Shown here: positions 1 to 10,331 of the stretch, in pieces
Position numbering within the stretch: position 1 is the first letter of the stretch
Layout: the number at the start of each line of letters is the position of its first letter
Source of the DNA: Cherax quadricarinatus
Lineage: Eukaryota; Arthropoda; Malacostraca; Decapoda; Parastacidae
NCBI RefSeq assembly: GCF_038502225.1
Contig: NC_091292.1
Span: 101,844,664 to 101,908,663 of the forward strand
DNA: 64,000 nucleotides
Reading direction: 5' to 3'
Notes under the pieces: model-generated
What the model was told of the DNA's origin: nothing
The model's database searches: none
What the model saw: only the letters and a program-made list of their open reading frames with translations
Made by a program: the position numbers and the translations under genes

Positions 1-2181
1 ACTGATGGAAGTGGAAATGAAGATGAATTCTACGGCTTTGATAAGTTAGTGACCGAAAATAATGACCAGGATATCGATAATAGTGCAGAAAACCCCGACG
101 ATCCTCGACCTTCTACCTCTGGTGTGGGCACTCGTGACTCACCGTCGGGTGTTCCTAAACGTAAGAGAAAACTAATATTTTCCCGTGGCCTGGCCTCTGA
201 CTTCAGTAATGACGATGATTCTGACGTGGATTGTGATTTTATTGCGCTCGACGATCATTCGAGTAGTGATAGTGAGGAAACATATTCACCAGTGAAGCGT
301 CGGTATATCCGCCGCCTCATGCGCTCGGGTAGTGTACCCTATGCTGTGCCCAGGGGACGGAGTACATCCCGGAGTACATCCCGGAGTACATCCCGTGGCC
401 CTACACCCGTTTTAGGTAGTGATAGTGAGGATGATGTGGCTACACTTGGCATGGATGGGCCACAGACATCAGTGGATGGTGTTAGTGGGGCTGGTGGTGG
501 TAGTGGCACCGCCATGCGTGACTCGCTGTGCCACGCGGGAACCCACGCTGCTGACTCGTCAGTTCAAGGACAAAGCGGAGCGTCACCCACCAGCCCGCCA
601 CAACCACCCGTACAACCAGCCTATGATGTCCAGTATCCACCAGCAAACCGTATCTGGGATTGGCAGCAAAATCCCAATTTTGTTCCCAGCCCTCACCACT
701 TTGATGACTCGCAAAGTGGAATTCTACCTACCTGTCCCCTTGGAACCACGGCCAATGAACTGGAATTCTTTGAATTATTCTTTGACCAGCCATTGATGGA
801 AATTATTGTCAGGGAAAGTAATAAGTATTTTCAGTACACCATGGCAAATACGATCTTATCACCACAGTCAAGACTACACAGGTGGAAAGAGACGACTGTT
901 GCAGAAATGTATTTGCTTTTTGCAACAATAATGCTTATGCCTCACGTCTATAAGCATAATATAAAAGCATACTGGTCCACAGATCGGCTAATTTGTACCC
1001 CATCCTTCAGTGAAATAATACCAGTGAACAGGTTTATCTTACTGTTACGTATGTTGCACTTCTCTGACAAAACCAGGCCTGACAGAAGTGACAGGTTATA
1101 CAAGATTAGAAATGTTTTCATGTATCTCAAACAAAAGTTCAGGATATACTTTTATCCATTCAAGAATCTTGTAATTGACGAGTCTTTGATTTTGTTCAAA
1201 GGTAGACTGTCATTCAAGCAGTATATACCGAGCAAGAGGAACCGCTTTGGTATAAAATTGTTTGTACTCTGTGATTGTGACAGTGGCCTGGTGTTGGATA
1301 TTGTTGTATACACGGGTAGTAAAACATTGAAAGATACCAAGATGTTATTGGGTATATCAGGTGACGTAGTGAGAAACATGATGGCACCTTATCTTGGTAA
1401 GGGCCATACATTATATACCGATAACTGGTACACAAGCCCATTACTCAGTGATTTCATGCGAGTGAACAAGACAGATGTGTGTGGCACAGTGCGTTCTAAT
1501 CGTAAACATATGCCCAGGCTCAACGCAGGTGTTCGTGGTGATGACGTGCAGGTGTTTACTGCCAATGACATCATGGCATTACGGTGGCATGACAAACGAG
1601 ATGTCACATTGTTGACAACCATTCACCGTAATGAAATGCAAGACAGTGGCAAAGTTGATCGAGTGACCAATGAACGTATTCGAAAACCAGTGACAGTGAT
1701 TGATTATACACAAAACATGCGCTTGGTTGACAAGTGTGACATGCAGATTGGTTTTGTTGACTGTGTTCGTAAGAGTTACAAGTGGTACATGAAACTTTTC
1801 TTCCATCTCATGGACATTTCAATGCTGAATGCATATAATATGTACCAAATAAAGACTGGTAACAGACCACCGTATGGTGAATTTTGTTTGTCTGTTGTCA
1901 GACAACTCATAATGAAGTACCAGGCAACAACACCTGCAATACAACATGGTCCTCGAATTCATCACAATATACCCAAGCATTTGAGGAAAGAAGGTGATCA
2001 TTTCATAATACAGCTTCCTTCAACTCAAAAGAAATTTGCTCAGAAGAGATGCATTGTCTGTGCACAAACAAAACGACGGCAACAAAGACGCAAAGACACT
2101 CGGTTTATGTGTGAGGAATGTAAGGTGCCTCTGTGCATGGTGCCTTGTTTCAAGGAGTTCCACAAGCTCCAGCAGTTCTAA
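1..2181 (+). CDS. piggyBac-type transposase, 5'-partial
   Basis: DDE transposase of the piggyBac/PGBD4-like family, which cuts and pastes at TTAA. The frame is open to base 1, and the first apparent start (GTG at 49) is not a believable eukaryotic start, so the true N-terminus lies upstream. Numbering from 49: an acidic, Ser-rich N-terminal region (1-200) precedes the catalytic domain. Candidate catalytic residues are D377 (VIDES), D458 (YTDNWY) and D561/D564 (VDKCD); the spacings of 81 and 103 residues fit my memory of the family. The C-terminus has a Cys/His zinc domain: C668-x2-C671-x16-C688-x2-C691-x4-C696-x3-C700-x4-H705. There are no internal stops or frameshifts in what is visible, so this copy may be recently active. 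The right transposon end follows at 2671. Confidence 0.9.
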   Translation, partial: TDGSGNEDEFYGFDKLVTENNDQDIDNSAENPDDPRPSTSGVGTRDSPSGVPKRKRKLIFSRGLASDFSNDDDSDVDCDFIALDDHSSSDSEETYSPVKRRYIRRLMRSGSVPYAVPRGRSTSRSTSRSTSRGPTPVLGSDSEDDVATLGMDGPQTSVDGVSGAGGGSGTAMRDSLCHAGTHAADSSVQGQSGASPTSPPQPPVQPAYDVQYPPANRIWDWQQNPNFVPSPHHFDDSQSGILPTCPLGTTANELEFFELFFDQPLMEIIVRESNKYFQYTMANTILSPQSRLHRWKETTVAEMYLLFATIMLMPHVYKHNIKAYWSTDRLICTPSFSEIIPVNRFILLLRMLHFSDKTRPDRSDRLYKIRNVFMYLKQKFRIYFYPFKNLVIDESLILFKGRLSFKQYIPSKRNRFGIKLFVLCDCDSGLVLDIVVYTGSKTLKDTKMLLGISGDVVRNMMAPYLGKGHTLYTDNWYTSPLLSDFMRVNKTDVCGTVRSNRKHMPRLNAGVRGDDVQVFTANDIMALRWHDKRDVTLLTTIHRNEMQDSGKVDRVTNERIRKPVTVIDYTQNMRLVDKCDMQIGFVDCVRKSYKWYMKLFFHLMDISMLNAYNMYQIKTGNRPPYGEFCLSVVRQLIMKYQATTPAIQHGPRIHHNIPKHLRKEGDHFIIQLPSTQKKFAQKRCIVCAQTKRRQQRRKDTRFMCEECKVPLCMVPCFKEFHKLQQF

Positions 2182-2671
2182 AACCATGTCCAGTGATTGT
2201 AAATATGTAAATATATGATAGAACATTAGTATTATACAATATTTGTGCATGTTTATTGTAATAAACAACAGTGGTAAACAATAATATGATAATAACTTTA
2301 GTGCGGTTATTGTGTTCAATACAGTGAGTATATATATATCAATTATATACAGTATTGGTCTCTCAGGCCCCAAATGTTAGTAGGAATAGAAAAAAATTGG
2401 AAAAGAAAAGAAAAAAAACAACTAAAACAACAAAATAATATATACGTGTATGTGGAATTCGTCGATGATGCCGCCACCACATCATTTTCTACAAACTTCT
2501 TGGCACTGTATCTCGGTAAGTACTGATCAGATTCTAATTTTTTTTGTTTTATTACCTTCACAAAAATATGCTCTTTAATTCTGTAAGAAAAAATAATTTT
2601 TTTTTTTTTTTTTCAAAATTTCTTGGACACTGGTGCGTGACTTCAGATTTTGGCCTTGGACCCTGAAAGGG
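1..2671 (+). mobile_element. piggyBac transposon, right part, ending at TTAA
   Basis: After the transposase stop come about 490 bases of AT-rich 3' region with a poly-T stretch near 2598, then a terminal motif CCCTGAAAGGG directly followed by TTAA at 2672-2675. The piggyBac family duplicates TTAA. The flank after TTAA (AAACATTTGAAATTTTGG) matches the T1 Tigger-like element at about 7692-7715, where the uninterrupted version reads ACTTTAAAACACTTG. The transposon therefore appears to have jumped into a T1 copy at its TTAA. The left end is outside the window. Confidence 0.8.
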
Positions 2672-2675
2672 TTAA

Positions 2676-2884
2676 AAACATTTGAAATTTTGGAGTTTCC
2701 AGACAAAATGGAGAGACTTAGTGCTTACTGAGCTCACGGAGAATGTAAACAAACAGGGTGGGGTGCGGTGACCGTATTAGAAAGTCAGGTGGGGGGCGCC
2801 GTATAGCGAGTTTTGGTCATAGTTTGAAATGACCGTATTAGTGTAACGCCGTAAAGTGAAACGCCGTAAAGCAGGGCCCTGCTG
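2676..2884 (+). mobile_element. Right end of T1 Tigger-like element, cut by the piggyBac
   Basis: This matches the right ends of T1 copies ending at 7889 and 23832: the same run of GACCGTATTAG, CGAGTTTTGGTCAT and CGCCGTAAAG, finishing in GGGCCCTGCTG and then TA (2885-2886). It is only the distal piece, because the piggyBac interrupts the element on its left. Confidence 0.75.
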
Positions 2885-2898
2885 TATATATATATATA

Positions 2899-3101
2899 CA
2901 GTGGACCCCCGCTTTAAGATCACCTCCCAATGCGACCAATTATGTAAGTGTATTTATGTAAGTGCGTTTGTACGTGTATGTTTGGGGGTCTGAAATGGAC
3001 TAATCTAATTCACAATATTCCTTATGGGAACAAATTTGGTCAGTACTGGCACCTGAACATACTTCTGGAATGAAAAAATATCGTAAACCGGGGGTCCACT
3101 G
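2899..3101. mobile_element. 203-bp Tigger-like MITE (family M1)
   Basis: A short non-coding element with inverted ends CAGTGGACCCCCG and CGGGGGTCCACTG, preceded by TA at 2897-2898. A second copy of the same size lies at 13249-13451 with clean TA on both sides. Here the right flank is TG, joined to an RTE 3' fragment, so that side of the target duplication has decayed or been lost. Confidence 0.8.
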
Positions 3102-3430
3102 TGAGCAGGGTAATATTTAGTGAAGGGATTCAGGGAAACCGGTTATTTTCATATAGTCGGACTTAAGTCCTGGAAATGGGAAGTACAATGCCTGCACTTT
3201 AAAGGAGGGGTTTGGGATATTGGCAGTTTGGAGGGATATGTTGTGTATCTTTATATGTGTATGCTTCTAAACTGTTGTATTCTGAGCACCTCTGCAAAAA
3301 CAGTGATAATGTGCGAGTGTGGTGAAAGTGTTGAATGATGATGAAAGTATTTTCTTTTTGGGGATCTTCTTTCTTTTTTTGGGGTCACCCTGCCTCGGTG
3401 GGAGACGGCCGACTTGTTGAAAAAAAAAAT
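3102..3430 (+). mobile_element. RTE LINE 3' end, subfamily 2 fragment
   Basis: 3' UTR of an RTE LINE. It aligns closely with the 3' UTRs following copy D (13090-13612) and the fragment at 24420-24740, and ends with GGGTCACCCTGCC and an A/AT tail. It is severely 5'-truncated: only UTR remains. It lies tail to tail against the minus-strand RTE fragment that follows. Confidence 0.8.
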
Positions 3431-3435
3431 ATATA

Positions 3436-4140
3436 TATATTTTTTTATTATCACACTGGCCGATTCCCACCAAGGCAGGGTGACCCGAAAAAGAAAAACT
3501 TTCACCATCATTCACTCCATCACTGTCTTGCCAGAAGGGTGCTTTACACTACAGTTTTTAAACTGCAACATTAACACCCCTCCTTCAGAGTGCAGGCACT
3601 GTACTTCCCATCTCCAGGACTCAAGTCCGGCCTGCCGGTTTCCCGGAACCCCTTCATAAATGTTACTTTGCTCACACTCGAACAGCACGTCAAGTATTAA
3701 AAACCACTTGTTTCCATTCACTCCTATCAAACACGGTCACGCATGCCTGCTGGAAGTCCAAGCCCCTCGCACACAAAACCTCCTTTACCCCCTCCCTCCA
3801 ACCTTTCCTAGGCCGACCCCTACCCCGCCTTCCTTCCACTACAGACTGATACACTCTTGAAGTTATTCTGTTTCGCTCCATTCTCTCCACATGTCCGAAC
3901 CACCTCAACAACCCTTCCTCAGCCCTCTGGACAACAGTTTTGGTAATCCCGCACCTCCTCCTAACTTCCAAACTACGAATTCTCTGCATTATATTCACAC
4001 CACACATTGCTCTCAGACATGACATCTCCACTGCCTCCAGCCTTCTCCTCGCTGCAACATTCATCACCCATGCTTCACACCCATATAAGAGCGTTGGTAA
4101 AACTATACTCTCATACATTCCCCTCTTTGCCTCCAAGGAC
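3436..4140 (-). mobile_element. RTE LINE copy A, 5'-truncated
   Basis: Minus-strand RTE: 3' tail (complement of GGGTCACCCTGCC near 3470-3485), 3' UTR, then the last part of the reverse transcriptase ORF, stopping at about 4140 where an AT microsatellite begins. 5' truncation is the usual product of target-primed reverse transcription. Confidence 0.85.
3690..4140 (-). pseudogene. RTE reverse transcriptase C-terminal fragment (copy A)
   Basis: Encodes only the post-RT C-terminal region: LEAKRGMYESIVLPTLLYG, then the YGCEAW and LRWFGHVERM motifs typical of RTE-clade proteins, ending at the stop at 3690. The catalytic palm (FADD) is absent. The frame continues into the AT repeat upstream by chance, so the longer open frame is not a real protein. 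Confidence 0.85.
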
Positions 4141-4193
4141 AAAGATATATATATATATAAATGTAATATATATATATAAATATAATATATATA

Positions 4194-4229
<36 letters not shown>

Positions 4230-4236
4230 AATATAA
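4141..4236. repeat. AT-rich microsatellite (ATATAAAT/ATAT)
   Basis: Runs of TATATA with interspersed TAAATATAATATA units between RTE copy A and the T1 element. Such tracts are typical at LINE tails and junctions. Confidence 0.85.
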
Positions 4237-4856
4237 TATACAGGAGGGCCCCACTTATACGGCGGGTTAGGTTCCAGGCTACCGCCGTAAAGCGGAAACT
4301 GCCGTAAAGTGGAACACCCTTTTTTTCCACTTACAAATGCATACAAACACTAGATAACAAGTTTACACTAACATATATTATGTTAGCAATAGAACCAGGC
4401 ATCAAAAAACAATAAAAAAGTACAATACACACAGTGCACTCATTACTTACCTTAAAATATTTATAGTCTTAATCTAGGGTGAGACAAGCAGTGTTTATTG
4501 TAAGAAATCAAGTGTGGTATGTATGGTAGTCAGCCTGGCTACCATACCAGGCCAACCCACCCACACATACTATTCTATGATATTTAAGCATCCCAGAGCG
4601 ATAAAATGTATATACAGTTCACTCATTACTTACCTTAAAATATAGGGTGAAATGAGTAGTATTTATTGTAAAAAATCAAGTGTGGTATGTATGGTAGTCA
4701 GCCAGGCTACCATACCAGAGAGAAAGAATGAGTGCATGAGAGAGGACAGGCGCAGAGTTATGTAAACAAACCAGGCGAAGGTAAGTTTTGTAAACAGTGT
4801 ACACGTCTGGTTTGTGTACAAGTTACATTGTGTACAGGTTGTCTCTACATTGATAT

Positions 4857-6795
4857 GGAGAGGAGAGTTATTAAATGGAGAGTTAGAGGTATTGGGAAGA
4901 TGGAAGGAATATTTTGAGGAATTGTTAAATGTTGATGAAGATAGGGAAGCTGTGATTTCGTGTATAGGGCAAGGAGGAATAACATCTTGTAGGAGTGAGG
5001 AAGAGCCAGTTGTGAGTGTGGGGGAAGTTCGTGAGGCAGTAGGTAAAATGAAAGGGGGTAAGGCAGCCGGGATTGATGGGATAAAGATAGAAATGTTAAA
5101 AGCAGGTGGGGATATAGTTTTGGAGTGGTTGGTGCAATTATTTAATAAATGTATGGAAGAGGGTAAGGTACCTAGGGATTGGCAGAGAGCATGCATAGTT
5201 CCTTTGTATAAAGGCAAAGGGGATAAAAGAGAGTGCAAAAATTATAGGGGGATAAGTCTGTTGAGTGTACCTGGTAAAGTGTATGGTAGAGTTATAATTG
5301 AAAGAATTAAGAGTAAGACGGAGAATAGGATAGCAGATGAACAAGGAGGCTTTAGGAAAGGTAGGGGGTGTGTGGACCAGGTGTTTACAGTGAAACATAT
5401 AAGTGAACAGTATTTAGATAAGGCTAAAGAGGTCTTTGTGGCATTTATGGATTTGGAAAAGGCGTATGACAGGGTGGATAGGGGGGCAATGTGGCAGATG
5501 TTGCAAGTGTATGGTGTAGGAGGTAGGTTACTGAAAGCAGTGAAGAGTTTTTACGAGGATAGTGAGGCTCAAGTTAGAGTATGTAGGAAAGAGGGAAATT
5601 TTTTCCCAGTAAAAGTAGGCCTTAGACAAGGATGTGTGATGTCACCGTGGTTGTTTAATATATTTATAGATGGGGTTGTAAGAGAAGTAAATGCGAGGGT
5701 CTTGGCAAGAGGCGTGGAGTTAAAAGATAAAGAATCACACACAAAGTGGGAGTTGTCACAGCTGCTCTTTGCTGATGACACTGTGCTCTTGGGAGATTCT
5801 GAAGAGAAGTTGCAGAGATTGGTGGATGAATTTGGTAGGGTGTGCAAAAGAAGAAAATTAAAGGTGAATACAGGAAAGAGTAAGGTTATGAGGATAACAA
5901 AAAGATTAGGTGATGAAAGATTGAATATCAGATTGGAGGGAGAGAGTATGGAGGAGGTGAACGTATTCAGATATTTGGGAGTGGACGTGTCAGCGGATGG
6001 GTCTATGAAAGATGAGGTGAATCATAGAATTGATGAGGGAAAAAGAGTGAGTGGTGCACTTAGGAGTCTGTGGAGACAAAGAACTTTGTCCTTGGAGGCA
6101 AAGAGGGGAATGTATGAGAGTATAGTTTTACCAACGCTCTTATATGGGTGTGAAGCGTGGGTGATGAATGTTGCAGCGAGGAGAAGGCTGGAGGCAGTGG
6201 AGATGTCATGTCTGAGGGCAATGTGTGGTGTGAATATAATGCAGAGAATTCGTAGTTTGGAAGTTAGGAGGAGGTGCGGGATTACCAAAACTGTTGTCCA
6301 GAGGGCTGAGGAAGGGTTGTTGAGGTGGTTCGGACATGTAGAGAGAATGGAGCGAAACAGAATGACTTCAAGAGTGTATCAGTCTGTAGTGGAAGGAAGG
6401 CGGGGTAGGGGTCGGCCTAGGAAGGGTTGGAGGGAGGGGGTAAAGGAGGTTTTGTGTGCGAGGGGCTTGGACTTCCAGCAGGCATGCGTGAGCGTGTTTG
6501 ATAGGAGTGAATGGAGACAAATGGTTTTTAATACTTGACGTGCTGTTGGAGTGTGAGCAAAGTAACATTTATGAAGGGATTCAGGGAAACCGGCAGGCCG
6601 GACTTGAGTCCTGGAGATGGGAAGTACAGTGCCTGCACTCTGAAGGAGGGGTGTTAATGTTGCAGTTTAAAAACTGTAGTGTAAAGCACCCTTCTGGCAA
6701 GACAGTGATGGAGTGAATGATGGTGAAAGTTTTTCTTTTTCGGGCCACCCTGCCTTGGTGGGAATCGGCCGGTGTGATAATAAAAAAAAAAAAAA
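4857..6795 (+). mobile_element. RTE LINE copy B inserted in T1
   Basis: 5'-truncated RTE spanning partial ORF, 3' UTR, GGGCCACCCTGCC tail motif and poly-A tail ending AATAAATAAAG. The uninterrupted T1 copy reads ATTGATACTGTAGAATAAAT at about 17995-18012, locating the insertion. The six bases CTGTAG between the junction sides are missing here, so no clean target duplication is visible. Confidence 0.8.
4859..6538 (+). CDS. RTE LINE copy B: reverse transcriptase, 5'-truncated
   Basis: Reverse transcriptase ORF of an RTE-clade LINE with no endonuclease left. RTE sequence starts at about 4857, inside T1; in-frame codons further upstream belong to T1 and are accidental. Visible motifs in order: KAAGIDGI, NYRGISLL, FMDLEKAYDRVD (finger/palm), LRQGCVMSPWLFN, LLFADDTVLLG (catalytic Asp pair), YLGVDVSADGS, then YGCEAW and LRWFGHVERM near the C-terminus. 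There are no stops or shifts. It is almost identical to the matching part of copy C; I noticed a single base difference in the coding part (AACTTTG versus AACCTTG), which implies very recent copying. Confidence 0.9.
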   Translation, partial: RGELLNGELEVLGRWKEYFEELLNVDEDREAVISCIGQGGITSCRSEEEPVVSVGEVREAVGKMKGGKAAGIDGIKIEMLKAGGDIVLEWLVQLFNKCMEEGKVPRDWQRACIVPLYKGKGDKRECKNYRGISLLSVPGKVYGRVIIERIKSKTENRIADEQGGFRKGRGCVDQVFTVKHISEQYLDKAKEVFVAFMDLEKAYDRVDRGAMWQMLQVYGVGGRLLKAVKSFYEDSEAQVRVCRKEGNFFPVKVGLRQGCVMSPWLFNIFIDGVVREVNARVLARGVELKDKESHTKWELSQLLFADDTVLLGDSEEKLQRLVDEFGRVCKRRKLKVNTGKSKVMRITKRLGDERLNIRLEGESMEEVNVFRYLGVDVSADGSMKDEVNHRIDEGKRVSGALRSLWRQRTLSLEAKRGMYESIVLPTLLYGCEAWVMNVAARRRLEAVEMSCLRAMCGVNIMQRIRSLEVRRRCGITKTVVQRAEEGLLRWFGHVERMERNRMTSRVYQSVVEGRRGRGRPRKGWREGVKEVLCARGLDFQQACVSVFDRSEWRQMVFNT

Positions 6796-7889
6796 ATAAA
6801 TAAAGAAGAACACTCCCATTCTCATGTAACATCATTTTGAGAAGAAATGATGCTCTGAGTGAAGGCAATGGAAGTAAAAGTCACTCTGACTTTTTTGGGT
6901 TATCCTAGGTTCTCTACACATATGTTACGTATTTATGTTATGTATCGTGTTTATTATATAATTTTGAAAAAAATATCACGGATGGATTAATGAAAATGTG
7001 TATATTAACGTAATATACAACATTTAATGATACACCGAGCTCAGACAGCGTAAACAAACAAACAAACTGAACAGGTTGTGGACGATCACTCGGTCAGGCG
7101 AAATAGACGGTATTAATACGTGTCCAGTTTTAGTTCATTCATGTACATTTGTAAGAGTTTGTGAAACTTATACCTTATAATATTTTTGTTATTATTATAA
7201 TAATTAAATCACGAAACAAATACTCTTACACTGTGTACAAGTTAGTACAGAATTATAGCTATAAAGTGAAGGCATACGAAAGGAATATTTTTCTACAGTT
7301 ATCCCTAGTAACAGGTGACAGGCTAGAGAAACCGTAATTCTTCCGACACTTCTACAAACCGTTTGGTAAACATCTCATATATATTTGTATAAATTTTTAT
7401 ACTGTGGGTGCATGTATCATGTTTGTGTGTTACATAATGTGTTTCTTATATAATTTTGAAAAAAATATCATAGATTAAGGGAAATGTCTATATTAACGTA
7501 ATATGCGACATTAATGCGCCCAAGAGATTATTATTATTACTATTATTATTATTATTATTATTATTGCATCAAGAGTAGAGAGACTCTTAGTGATTTTAAT
7601 GTGTACCTACATGCCAGCACAGTGTGTAAGTTTATTTAGGTACAGGTGTACACAAGTTTATCAAGTACAATACATATAAAATATACAATAACTTTAAAAC
7701 ACTTGAAATTTTGGAAAGTTTCCAGACATAATAAGGAGATGTGCTCAGGGAGGATGTAAACAAACTCGGTGGGTCGCTGTGACCGTATTAGAAAGACAGG
7801 TGGGGGGAGCCGTATAGCGAGTTTTGGTCATATTTTGAAATGACCATATTAGCGGAACGCCATAAAGTGAAACGCCGTAAAGCGGGGCC

Positions 7890-10331
7890 CCAGGTGTAAA
7901 TGATAATGGGAGCCCTTTGATTGAACTTTGTATAGAAAGGGGTTTAGTTATAGGTAATACATATTTTAAGAAAAAGAGGATAAATAAGTATACACGATAT
8001 GATGTAGGGCGAAATGACAGTAGTTTGTTGGATTATGTATTGGTAGATAAAAGACTGTTGAGTAGACTTCAGGATGTACATGTTTATAGAGGGGCCACAG
8101 ATATATCAGATCACTTTCTAGTTGTAGCTACACTGAGAGTAAAAGGTAGATGGGATACAAGGAGAATAGAAGCATCAGGGAAGAGAGAGGTGAAGGTTTA
8201 TAAACTAAAAGAGGAGGCAGTTAGGGTAAGATATAAACAGCTATTGGAGGATAGATGGGCTAATGAGAGCATAGGCAATGGGGTCGAAGAGGTATGGGGT
8301 AGGTTTAAAAATGTAGTGTTAGAGTGTTCAGCAGAAGTTTGTGGTTACAGGAAAGTGGGTGCAGGAGGGAAGAGGAGCGATTGGTGGAATGATGATGTAA
8401 AGAGAGTAGTAAGGGAGAAAAAGTTAGCATATGAGAAGTTTTTACAAAGTAAAAGTGATGCAAGGAGGGAAGAGTATATGGAGAAAAAGAGAGAGGTTAA
8501 GAGAGTGGTGAAGCAATGTAAAAAGAGAGCAAATGAGAGAGTGGGTGAGATGTTATCAACAAATTTTGTTGAAAATAAGAAAAAGTTTTGGAGTGAGATT
8601 AACAAGTTAAGAAAGCCTAGAGAACAAATTGATTTGTCAGTTAAAAATAGGAGAGGAGAGTTATTAAATGGAGAGTTAGAGGTATTGGGAAGATGGAAGG
8701 AATATTTTGAGGAATTGTTAAATGTTGATGAAGATAGGGAAGCTGTGATTTCGTGTATAGGGCAAGGAGGAATAACATCTTGTAGGAGTGAGGAAGAGCC
8801 AGTTGTGAGTGTGGGGGAAGTTCGTGAGGCAGTAGGTAAAATGAAAGGGGGTAAGGCAGCCGGGATTGATGGGATAAAGATAGAAATGTTAAAAGCAGGT
8901 GGGGATATAGTTTTGGAGTGGTTGGTGCAATTATTTAATAAATGTATGGAAGAGGGTAAGGTACCTAGGGATTGGCAGAGAGCATGCATAGTTCCTTTGT
9001 ATAAAGGCAAAGGGGATAAAAGAGAGTGCAAAAATTATAGGGGGATAAGTCTGTTGAGTGTACCTGGTAAAGTGTATGGTAGAGTTATAATTGAAAGAAT
9101 TAAGAGTAAGACGGAGAATAGGATAGCAGATGAACAAGGAGGCTTTAGGAAAGGTAGGGGGTGTGTGGACCAGGTGTTTACAGTGAAACATATAAGTGAA
9201 CAGTATTTAGATAAGGCTAAAGAGGTCTTTGTGGCATTTATGGATTTGGAAAAGGCGTATGACAGGGTGGATAGGGGGGCAATGTGGCAGATGTTGCAAG
9301 TGTATGGTGTAGGAGGTAGGTTACTGAAAGCAGTGAAGAGTTTTTACGAGGATAGTGAGGCTCAAGTTAGAGTATGTAGGAAAGAGGGAAATTTTTTCCC
9401 AGTAAAAGTAGGCCTTAGACAAGGATGTGTGATGTCACCGTGGTTGTTTAATATATTTATAGATGGGGTTGTAAGAGAAGTAAATGCGAGGGTCTTGGCA
9501 AGAGGCGTGGAGTTAAAAGATAAAGAATCACACACAAAGTGGGAGTTGTCACAGCTGCTCTTTGCTGATGACACTGTGCTCTTGGGAGATTCTGAAGAGA
9601 AGTTGCAGAGATTGGTGGATGAATTTGGTAGGGTGTGCAAAAGAAGAAAATTAAAGGTGAATACAGGAAAGAGTAAGGTTATGAGGATAACAAAAAGATT
9701 AGGTGATGAAAGATTGAATATCAGATTGGAGGGAGAGAGTATGGAGGAGGTGAACGTATTCAGATATTTGGGAGTGGACGTGTCAGCGGATGGGTCTATG
9801 AAAGATGAGGTGAATCATAGAATTGATGAGGGAAAAAGAGTGAGTGGTGCACTTAGGAGTCTGTGGAGACAAAGAACCTTGTCCTTGGAGGCAAAGAGGG
9901 GAATGTATGAGAGTATAGTTTTACCAACGCTCTTATATGGGTGTGAAGCGTGGGTGATGAATGTTGCAGCGAGGAGAAGGCTGGAGGCAGTGGAGATGTC
10001 ATGTCTGAGGGCAATGTGTGGTGTGAATATAATGCAGAGAATTCGTAGTTTGGAAGTTAGGAGGAGGTGCGGGATTACCAAAACTGTTGTCCAGAGGGCT
10101 GAGGAAGGGTTGTTGAGGTGGTTCGGACATGTAGAGAGAATGGAGCGAAACAGAATGACTTCAAGAGTGTATCAGTCTGTAGTGGAAGGAAGGCGGGGTA
10201 GGGGTCGGCCTAGGAAGGGTTGGAGGGAGGGGGTAAAGGAGGTTTTGTGTGCGAGGGGCTTGGACTTCCAGCAGGCATGCGTGAGCGTGTTTGATAGGAG
10301 TGAATGGAGACAAATGGTTTTTAATACTTGA
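7890..10331 (+). CDS. RTE LINE copy C: partial endonuclease plus complete RT
   Basis: The frame is open from the junction at 7890 (PGVNDNGSPLIELC) to the stop at 10331, about 813 residues. The N-terminal two-thirds of the apurinic-type endonuclease is lost; its last motif, ISDHFLVVA, remains. A basic linker region follows (roughly residues 80-230), then the RT with KAAGIDGI, FMDLEKAYDRVD, LRQGC and LFADDTVLL (FADD coded at 9561-9572), then YGCEAW and LRWFGHVERM. The frame is uninterrupted. There is no true start codon because the copy is 5'-truncated. The protein would supply RT for target-primed reverse transcription if expressed, but without an intact endonuclease it should be inactive. Confidence 0.9.
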   Translation, partial: PGVNDNGSPLIELCIERGLVIGNTYFKKKRINKYTRYDVGRNDSSLLDYVLVDKRLLSRLQDVHVYRGATDISDHFLVVATLRVKGRWDTRRIEASGKREVKVYKLKEEAVRVRYKQLLEDRWANESIGNGVEEVWGRFKNVVLECSAEVCGYRKVGAGGKRSDWWNDDVKRVVREKKLAYEKFLQSKSDARREEYMEKKREVKRVVKQCKKRANERVGEMLSTNFVENKKKFWSEINKLRKPREQIDLSVKNRRGELLNGELEVLGRWKEYFEELLNVDEDREAVISCIGQGGITSCRSEEEPVVSVGEVREAVGKMKGGKAAGIDGIKIEMLKAGGDIVLEWLVQLFNKCMEEGKVPRDWQRACIVPLYKGKGDKRECKNYRGISLLSVPGKVYGRVIIERIKSKTENRIADEQGGFRKGRGCVDQVFTVKHISEQYLDKAKEVFVAFMDLEKAYDRVDRGAMWQMLQVYGVGGRLLKAVKSFYEDSEAQVRVCRKEGNFFPVKVGLRQGCVMSPWLFNIFIDGVVREVNARVLARGVELKDKESHTKWELSQLLFADDTVLLGDSEEKLQRLVDEFGRVCKRRKLKVNTGKSKVMRITKRLGDERLNIRLEGESMEEVNVFRYLGVDVSADGSMKDEVNHRIDEGKRVSGALRSLWRQRTLSLEAKRGMYESIVLPTLLYGCEAWVMNVAARRRLEAVEMSCLRAMCGVNIMQRIRSLEVRRRCGITKTVVQRAEEGLLRWFGHVERMERNRMTSRVYQSVVEGRRGRGRPRKGWREGVKEVLCARGLDFQQACVSVFDRSEWRQMVFNT

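Larger units (their letters stand above)
4241..7889 (+). mobile_element. T1 Tigger-like DNA element, interrupted by RTE copy B
   Basis: The left end starts CAGGAGGGCCCCACTTATAC after TA; the right end finishes CGCCGTAAAGCGGGGCCC at 7889, where RTE copy C abuts it and the final TACTG and TA are missing. The ends are inverted repeats of one another (GGGCCCCRCTT). The left part (4241-4856) holds two diverged units of about 170 bases, each with a small palindrome GGTAG...CTACC (near 4520 and 4690). The right part (6796-7889) holds two copies of a block containing TATATTAACGTAATATAC (near 7000 and 7490). No transposase ORF is visible, so it is non-autonomous. It aligns with 17259-23832. Confidence 0.75.

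Noticed and set aside
49..51. GTG at 49 as the start of the piggyBac transposase
   Set aside because: The frame is open to base 1 and eukaryotic genes do not normally start with GTG; the CDS is 5'-partial.
3335..3574. ORFs through A/T runs at RTE tails (also 10447-10689, 24585-24825)
   Set aside because: Open only because of poly-A/poly-T and AT microsatellites.
7540..7565. (ATT)n microsatellites inside T1 copies as separate features
   Set aside because: They belong to the T1 sequence (also near 23055) and carry no further signal.
8345..9031. Long open frames antisense to RTE copies (also 4663-5238, 19029-19715, 62317-63003)
   Set aside because: They are the same antisense shadow in every copy, caused by the purine-rich sense strand; no domain is encoded.
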